Assembly (NCBI GenBank): GCA_051955985.1
Contig: JBQCGD010000170.1
Location: 28,423 to 92,422 of the forward strand
Origin: DATKPA01 sp051955985
GTDB lineage: Bacteria > Planctomycetota > Phycisphaerae > WQYP01
DNA: 64,000 nucleotides
Direction: 5' to 3'
This document shows, piece after piece, positions 59,667 to 64,000 of the stretch. The notes beneath the pieces are model-generated. The model was not told the origin of the DNA. It was given only the letters and a program-made list of their open reading frames with translations, and did no database searches. Position 1 is the first letter of the stretch, and every line of letters begins with the position of its first letter. The translations under genes were made by a program, and so were the position numbers.

Positions 59667-61376
59667 ATGATCACACCCGCCGTCAAAAGAAAATCCATCG
59701 GGCAGATGCTCGTCGCCAAGGGCCTCCTCACCCAGCAGGCACTCGAATCCGTCCTGGAACTCCAGAAGTCCCAGGGACGCCAGAAACTCCTCGGCGAACT
59801 CCTCGTCGAACAGGGCCTCCTCACCGAAGAACAGCTCTGCGAAACCCTCGCCGACGTCTACGGCGTCCCCTACGCAAAAGTCTCCCCCAAGATCTGCGAC
59901 CCCAAGGTCATCGACGTCCTCCCCCGCGAATTCCTCGAAAAGCACATGGTCCTCCCCATGTTCCTCGTCAACGGCGTCCTCACCGTCGCACTCGCCGAGC
60001 CCTCCAACCTCTTCCTCATCGAGGAAATCCAGCAGCTCACCGGCCACACCGTCCAGGTCGTCGCCTCCACCCAACGCGACATCGCCCACACCATGCAGGC
60101 CCACCTCCCCGCCGCCAACGTCTTCGTCATCGATGACATCATCGATGAAGTCAAACCCGAGGACTTCACCCTCGTCGAAACCGCCGTCGAAGACATCGGC
60201 AACCTCCAGGAAGTCGCCGGCCACTCCCCCGTCATCAAGCTCGTCAATTACCTCATCTACAATGCCGTCCGCGAAGGCGCCTCCGATATCCACATCGAGC
60301 CCGATGAAAAGAAAACCCGCGTCCGCTACCGCGTCGATGGAAAACTCTACGAAAAAATCTGCCCACCTCACCACCTCCACCCCGCCATCATCTCCCGTAT
60401 CAAGATCATGGCGCAGCTCGATATCTCCGAACGCCGCCTCCCCCAGGACGGCGGCATCCACGTCCTCCTCGAAGGACGCCCCATCGACCTCCGCGTCTCC
60501 ACCATGCTCGAAAAGTCCGGCGAAAAGGCCGTCGTCCGCATCATCGACAACCGCAATATCCCCGTAAATCTCGAAAAACTCGGCTTCGGCTACGAGATGC
60601 TCTCCAACTACAAGAAAGTCCTCGAACAACCCAACGGCCTCATCCTCGTCACCGGTCCCACCGGCTCCGGCAAGTCCACCTCCCTCTACGCCTCCCTCGC
60701 CGAAGTCCACAAACCCGACATCAACATCTGCACCGTCGAAGACCCCGTCGAATTCAACCTCGGCGGCGTCAACCAGTTCCAGGTCAACGAAAAAATCAAC
60801 TTCTCCTTCGCCAACGCACTCCGCTCCCTCCTCCGCCAGGACCCCGACGTCATCATGGTCGGCGAAATCCGCGACGCGGAAACCGCCCGCATCTCCATCC
60901 AGGCCGCCCTCACCGGCCACCTCGTCCTCTCCACCCTCCACACCAACGACGCCCCCAGCTCCATCGTCCGTCTCATCAACATGGGCATCGAACCCTACCT
61001 CCTCTCCGCCTCCCTCCGCTGCATCGTCGCCCAGCGACTCGTCAGAAAACTCTGCCCCGCCTGCCGCGAACAACACGAACCCCCCTTGAACATCCGCCAC
61101 ATCGTCGAAAAAGCCGCCGGCCCCTTCGACGTCCTCTACCGCGCCAAAGGCTGCAAAAAGTGCCGCAACTCCGGCTTCTCCGGCCGTATCGGCATCTACG
61201 AACTCCTCGTCCCCGACCCCGAAATGCTCGATGCCGTCGTCGCCGGGGCCACCATCCAGAAACTCCGCGAAATGTGCAAGGAACGAAACATCGCCACACT
61301 CCGCGCCGACGGCCTCATCAAGGTCAAAGCCGGCATCACCACCTACGAGGAAATTCTCCGCGCGACCGCCCTGTGA
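59667..61376 (+). CDS. pilB: PilB/GspE-type assembly ATPase with MshEN-like N-terminus
   Basis: 569 aa. N-terminal MshEN-like region with tandem motifs KSIGQMLVAKGLLTQQALES and LLGELLVEQGLLTEEQLCET, the type that binds c-di-GMP in MshE. Central domain LVNYLIYNAVREGASDIHIEP, Walker A GPTGSGKST (Lys336), VEDPVEFNLGGVNQF (Asp box), RDAETARISIQAALTGHL (Walker B/His box), and a four-cysteine zinc site CPAC ... CKKC. Powers assembly of a type IV pilus or pseudopilus. 12 bases after the STAS stop, 7 before pilC. Confidence 0.95.
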   Translation: MITPAVKRKSIGQMLVAKGLLTQQALESVLELQKSQGRQKLLGELLVEQGLLTEEQLCETLADVYGVPYAKVSPKICDPKVIDVLPREFLEKHMVLPMFLVNGVLTVALAEPSNLFLIEEIQQLTGHTVQVVASTQRDIAHTMQAHLPAANVFVIDDIIDEVKPEDFTLVETAVEDIGNLQEVAGHSPVIKLVNYLIYNAVREGASDIHIEPDEKKTRVRYRVDGKLYEKICPPHHLHPAIISRIKIMAQLDISERRLPQDGGIHVLLEGRPIDLRVSTMLEKSGEKAVVRIIDNRNIPVNLEKLGFGYEMLSNYKKVLEQPNGLILVTGPTGSGKSTSLYASLAEVHKPDINICTVEDPVEFNLGGVNQFQVNEKINFSFANALRSLLRQDPDVIMVGEIRDAETARISIQAALTGHLVLSTLHTNDAPSSIVRLINMGIEPYLLSASLRCIVAQRLVRKLCPACREQHEPPLNIRHIVEKAAGPFDVLYRAKGCKKCRNSGFSGRIGIYELLVPDPEMLDAVVAGATIQKLREMCKERNIATLRADGLIKVKAGITTYEEILRATAL

Positions 61377-61383
61377 GATACCT

Positions 61384-62646
61384 ATGACCGCAACGGCACT
61401 ACAAAATCGCTTCTCCTACCAGGCCCGCGACGAACGCGGTCAGGTGGTCTCCGGCTTCATCTCCGCCCTCACCATGGCCGAAGCCACCAGGTCCCTTCGC
61501 TCCGAAGGCAAATACATCGTCGACATCCGCCCCGCGCGCCACGCCGATCTCGCCGAAGATGCCGCCGGCGTCGCCGTCGCACCCATCTCCGTCGGCAAAG
61601 GCACCTCCGTCAAACGCGAGGAACTCATCTACTTCACCATGCAGCTCTCCGTCATGGTCGATACCGGCGTCCCCCTCTCCGACGCGCTCACCTCCCTCTC
61701 CGAACAGGCCTTCTCCGATACCTTCGTCGCCGTCCTCAAGTCCATCGTCCACGATGTCACCGGCGGCAAGGACTTCTCCTCCACCCTCGAACGCTTCCCC
61801 CGCATCTACCCAAAGTACTACGTCTCCCTCGTCCGCGCGTCCGAAGTCTCCGGCACCATGGGCAGCATGCTCCGCAAACTCGCCGATTACCTCGTCGCCC
61901 AACGTGAAACCACCAAAAAAGTAAAAGGCGCCCTCATCTACCCCGGCTTCATGATGGTCATGTCCATCTGCGTCACCATCTTCCTCCTCACCGCCATTCT
62001 CCCCAAGTTCACCGCCATCTTCGCCAGCCGAAAAGCCGCCCTCCCCGTCCCCACACAGATCCTCATGGCCATCTCCCACTCCCTCATGGCCTACTGGTAC
62101 TGGTGGATCATCGGCGCCGCCGCCCTCGGCGGCGGACTCACCATGTTCCTCCGCACACCCCTCGGTCAACGCACCGCCGACTACGTCAAACTCCACGTCC
62201 CCATCTTCGGCCCCATGTTCCACAAGCTCTACCTCTCCCGCGCTCTCTCCACCATGGGCACCATGATCTCCTCCGGCGTCCAGATGCTCGACTGCCTCGC
62301 CATCGTCAAGGAAGTCGCCGGCAACCACTACTACAAGCAACTCTGGGACGAAGTCCGCCTCAAGGTCCAGAACGGCGCTCAGCTCTCCGAACCCCTCCTC
62401 AAATCCACCCTCGTCCCCAAATCTGTCGCCCAGATGATCTCCTCCGGCGAAAAAACCGGCGAACTCCCCAACGTCCTCAACCGCATCTCCTCCTACATGG
62501 AAGAAGACCTCAAAACCGCCATCAAAACCGCCACCCAGTTCATCGAACCCGTCATGATCGGCGTCATGGGCGTCCTCATCGGCGGCGTCGCCATCGCCAT
62601 GCTCATGCCCATCCTCACCATCTCCCGCGTCATGGCCCAAAACTAA
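61384..62646 (+). CDS. pilC: PilC/GspF-type inner-membrane platform protein
   Basis: 420 aa. N-terminal linker with RFSYQARDERGQVVSGFISA, then two GspF domains each with the pattern FTMQLSVMVDTGVPLSDAL and LSRALSTMGTMISSGVQMLDCL, three membrane helices (about 180-205, 230-250 and the last 25 residues IGGVAIAMLMPILTI). SSGEKTGELPNVL is the second-domain signature. Forms the platform on which PilB works. The ATG at 61384 is eight bases past the pilB stop; a longer frame from 61231 is inside pilB and rejected. Confidence 0.94.
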   Translation: MTATALQNRFSYQARDERGQVVSGFISALTMAEATRSLRSEGKYIVDIRPARHADLAEDAAGVAVAPISVGKGTSVKREELIYFTMQLSVMVDTGVPLSDALTSLSEQAFSDTFVAVLKSIVHDVTGGKDFSSTLERFPRIYPKYYVSLVRASEVSGTMGSMLRKLADYLVAQRETTKKVKGALIYPGFMMVMSICVTIFLLTAILPKFTAIFASRKAALPVPTQILMAISHSLMAYWYWWIIGAAALGGGLTMFLRTPLGQRTADYVKLHVPIFGPMFHKLYLSRALSTMGTMISSGVQMLDCLAIVKEVAGNHYYKQLWDEVRLKVQNGAQLSEPLLKSTLVPKSVAQMISSGEKTGELPNVLNRISSYMEEDLKTAIKTATQFIEPVMIGVMGVLIGGVAIAMLMPILTISRVMAQN

Positions 62647-62693
62647 CCCGACGCCCGCAGCCTCGCGCGGCGCGGTGCCTGGGGGGAGGGTGC

Positions 62694-62730
62694 CATGCTT
62701 ATGGCCCCAACCTCGGGGGCCATAAGCATG
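62694..62730. repeat. Stable 15-base-pair palindrome after pilC
   Basis: CATGCTTATGGCCCC and its complement around a 7-base loop (62709-62715), no mismatch. Reads in both directions, no T-run. May be a terminator helped by Rho, or a REP-like dispersed element. Confidence 0.7.
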
Positions 62731-62778
62731 CCTCATGGACCCGCCTGCACTCATTGCACACCCCCGCCACCAGAACCC

Positions 62779-64000
62779 TCACGGACTCCCCGCCACTCGC
62801 GTCCGCTGCACCACCCCGTGCGCCCCACTCGTCACCACCTCCACCGTCTCCTCCTTCTTCCCTTCTACCCCCGCCGCCGGCAAATCCACCCCCTGCCCCG
62901 CCCCAACCACCACCTCCTTCTCCCCAATCACCGTCCCATCCCCCGCCAACACCTTCACCTTCCCCCGCAACTCATCCCCCGTAATATTCCTCACCCGCAC
63001 CACCACCCCGCCCTCCCCCTTCACCATCCCCACATCCGCCACCGGCAACCGATTCCCCTCCGCCACCCGCAAAATCGACATCAAATCCTCCGCCGTACCC
63101 CCCGCAATCACATACACCACCTTCTCCCCCGCCGGTACGTACAACGTGTCATCATCCCGGCAATCCACCGCCGCCCCCGCACCATCCACCACCCGCATCG
63201 ACCCCGGCTCGTCCGCCACCTCCAGGTTCGCATTCGCCCCCTTCCCCCCCTCCCCCGCCGCCTCCACCGTCGTCCGCCCCTTCCCAAGCGCCGGATACAA
63301 CGCATCCAGCGGCGTCCCCGCACCCACCCCACACACCGCCGCCACCGCATACCCGTCCCCCTGGAACGCCGCCACGTACGGATACCCTGCCGCCGACAGC
63401 TTCTGGTAAAACGCCGCTCCCCCCAGCAAATGCGCCGTCGCCCCATGATCCGCCCCCGGCGCAGGAATCGTCACCACCGCACCATCCTCCGCCAACGCAA
63501 TCGCCGCCGCCGGCGCCTCTCCACCCGGCGACGGCATCACCCACAGCGGCAACTTCCCCAGCCCCGCCGCCACCAGCGGCTGCCCCGCCGCATCCGTCAC
63601 CGCCAACCCATCCACGTACTTGATCAACCCCTCGTTCGCCAGCAGGTCCCGCGTCAAAAACGCCGTCCCCGCCCCCAGCATCACAATCGCTTTGTCCCCC
63701 GCCTTCGCCGCCTCATCCGCCGCCAGTTAAAAACGCCGGTACATCCCCCGCTCCGCCGCCGTCGTCGGAACCTCCCCCGGCACCACCACGATCCCCGGCA
63801 ACGACCCCGCCCCGCGACGCACCGCATTCACAATGTACGCATGAAACGCCGTGATCATCCGCGGATCCACATCCCCCCCCGGCACCGGCCCCCGCAGCAC
63901 CACCCCCACGGGGCACGTCGACGCCTCCGGGAACATCCCGTCAAGCGGCAGCTCCGGCGCCCCCAGCGACCCCCCCGCCGCCACCCCCCCCGGGGCCCCC
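62779..64000 (-). pseudogene. Large unknown protein interrupted by an in-frame stop, runs off the right edge
   Basis: Both halves are in one frame on the minus strand: the upstream part is open from base 64000 to a TAA at 63727-63729, and the downstream part continues in the same frame right after it (LAADEAAKAGDKAIVMLGAG) to a stop at 62779. No ribosome site or clear start separates them, so a single gene broken by a stop is the best reading; a separate gene from GTG 63684 is possible. Sequence: Gly/Ala/Val-rich repeated strands (LPLWVMPSPGGEAPA, VVVRVRNITGDELRG, VEVVTSGAHGVV) as in extracellular beta-sandwich modules. No family recognised. The 5' end lies beyond the window. Confidence 0.6.

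Noticed and set aside
1..64000. CRISPR arrays, rRNA genes, insertion sequences, phage genes
   Set aside because: No regularly spaced repeats, no rRNA-like conserved blocks and no transposase or integrase motifs were seen.

Overview
The window reads as a piece of a GC-rich, diderm, free-living bacterial chromosome, most probably a planctomycete (Phycisphaerae-like). Pointers are a prepilin-type protein with a late DG motif and a near-perfect Shine-Dalgarno (16442-17377), many secreted glycoside hydrolases scattered between housekeeping genes, a type III glutamine synthetase, a KDO-8-phosphate synthase (kdsA, hence lipopolysaccharide), a secretin/PilB/PilC machine, and many proteins rich in Ala, Pro and Gln. 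The phylum is an inference from gene content; no rRNA is present. One tRNA (Ile-GAT) is present, and no phage, IS element or CRISPR array was seen.

Region by region: 1-768 is the end of an ABC exporter. 948-9161 is a run of same-strand genes that looks like an uncharacterised glycoconjugate pathway: a GH39-like lipoprotein, inositol-3-phosphate synthase, a CgeB-type glycosyltransferase, a sugar nucleotidyltransferase, a methyltransferase, a glycosidase whose barrel halves are in swapped order, a frameshifted phosphopentomutase and a histidine phosphatase. 9185-12798 is a two-gene operon of a KimA-like permease and a phosphoribosyltransferase/kinase-like protein. 13004-15291 is a TauE exporter gene, then a Fic protein under a palindrome array, then a second, broken TauE 3' end. 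15356-32923 is rich in carbohydrate-active enzymes (GH43-like, GH28, GH2, GH92, GH29), interrupted by a seven-gene Mrp/Mbh-type cation antiporter operon (19262-23668), a phosphoesterase and pgeF. 33094-42491 holds fba, an MgtC-like protein, tRNA-Ile, a 2-hydroxyacid dehydrogenase, a secreted low-complexity protein, a PIG-V-like mannosyltransferase and glnA. 42588-51131 holds an AsmA-like protein, a pectate lyase, a cysteine-less thioredoxin-fold protein, a large hybrid histidine kinase, kdsA and two membrane proteins.

51379-62646 is the most coherent system. A PilP-like protein, a secretin and a TPR lipoprotein are followed, after two terminators, by a tight six-gene operon: PAS histidine kinase, REC protein, GAF/HD-GYP phosphodiesterase, STAS protein, PilB/GspE ATPase and PilC/GspF platform protein. 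PilB carries tandem N-terminal motifs like the c-di-GMP-binding MshEN domain, so signal input, c-di-GMP breakdown and the pilus/secretion motor may be encoded as one regulatory unit. The window closes with a stable palindrome and a gene carrying an in-frame stop that runs off the right edge.
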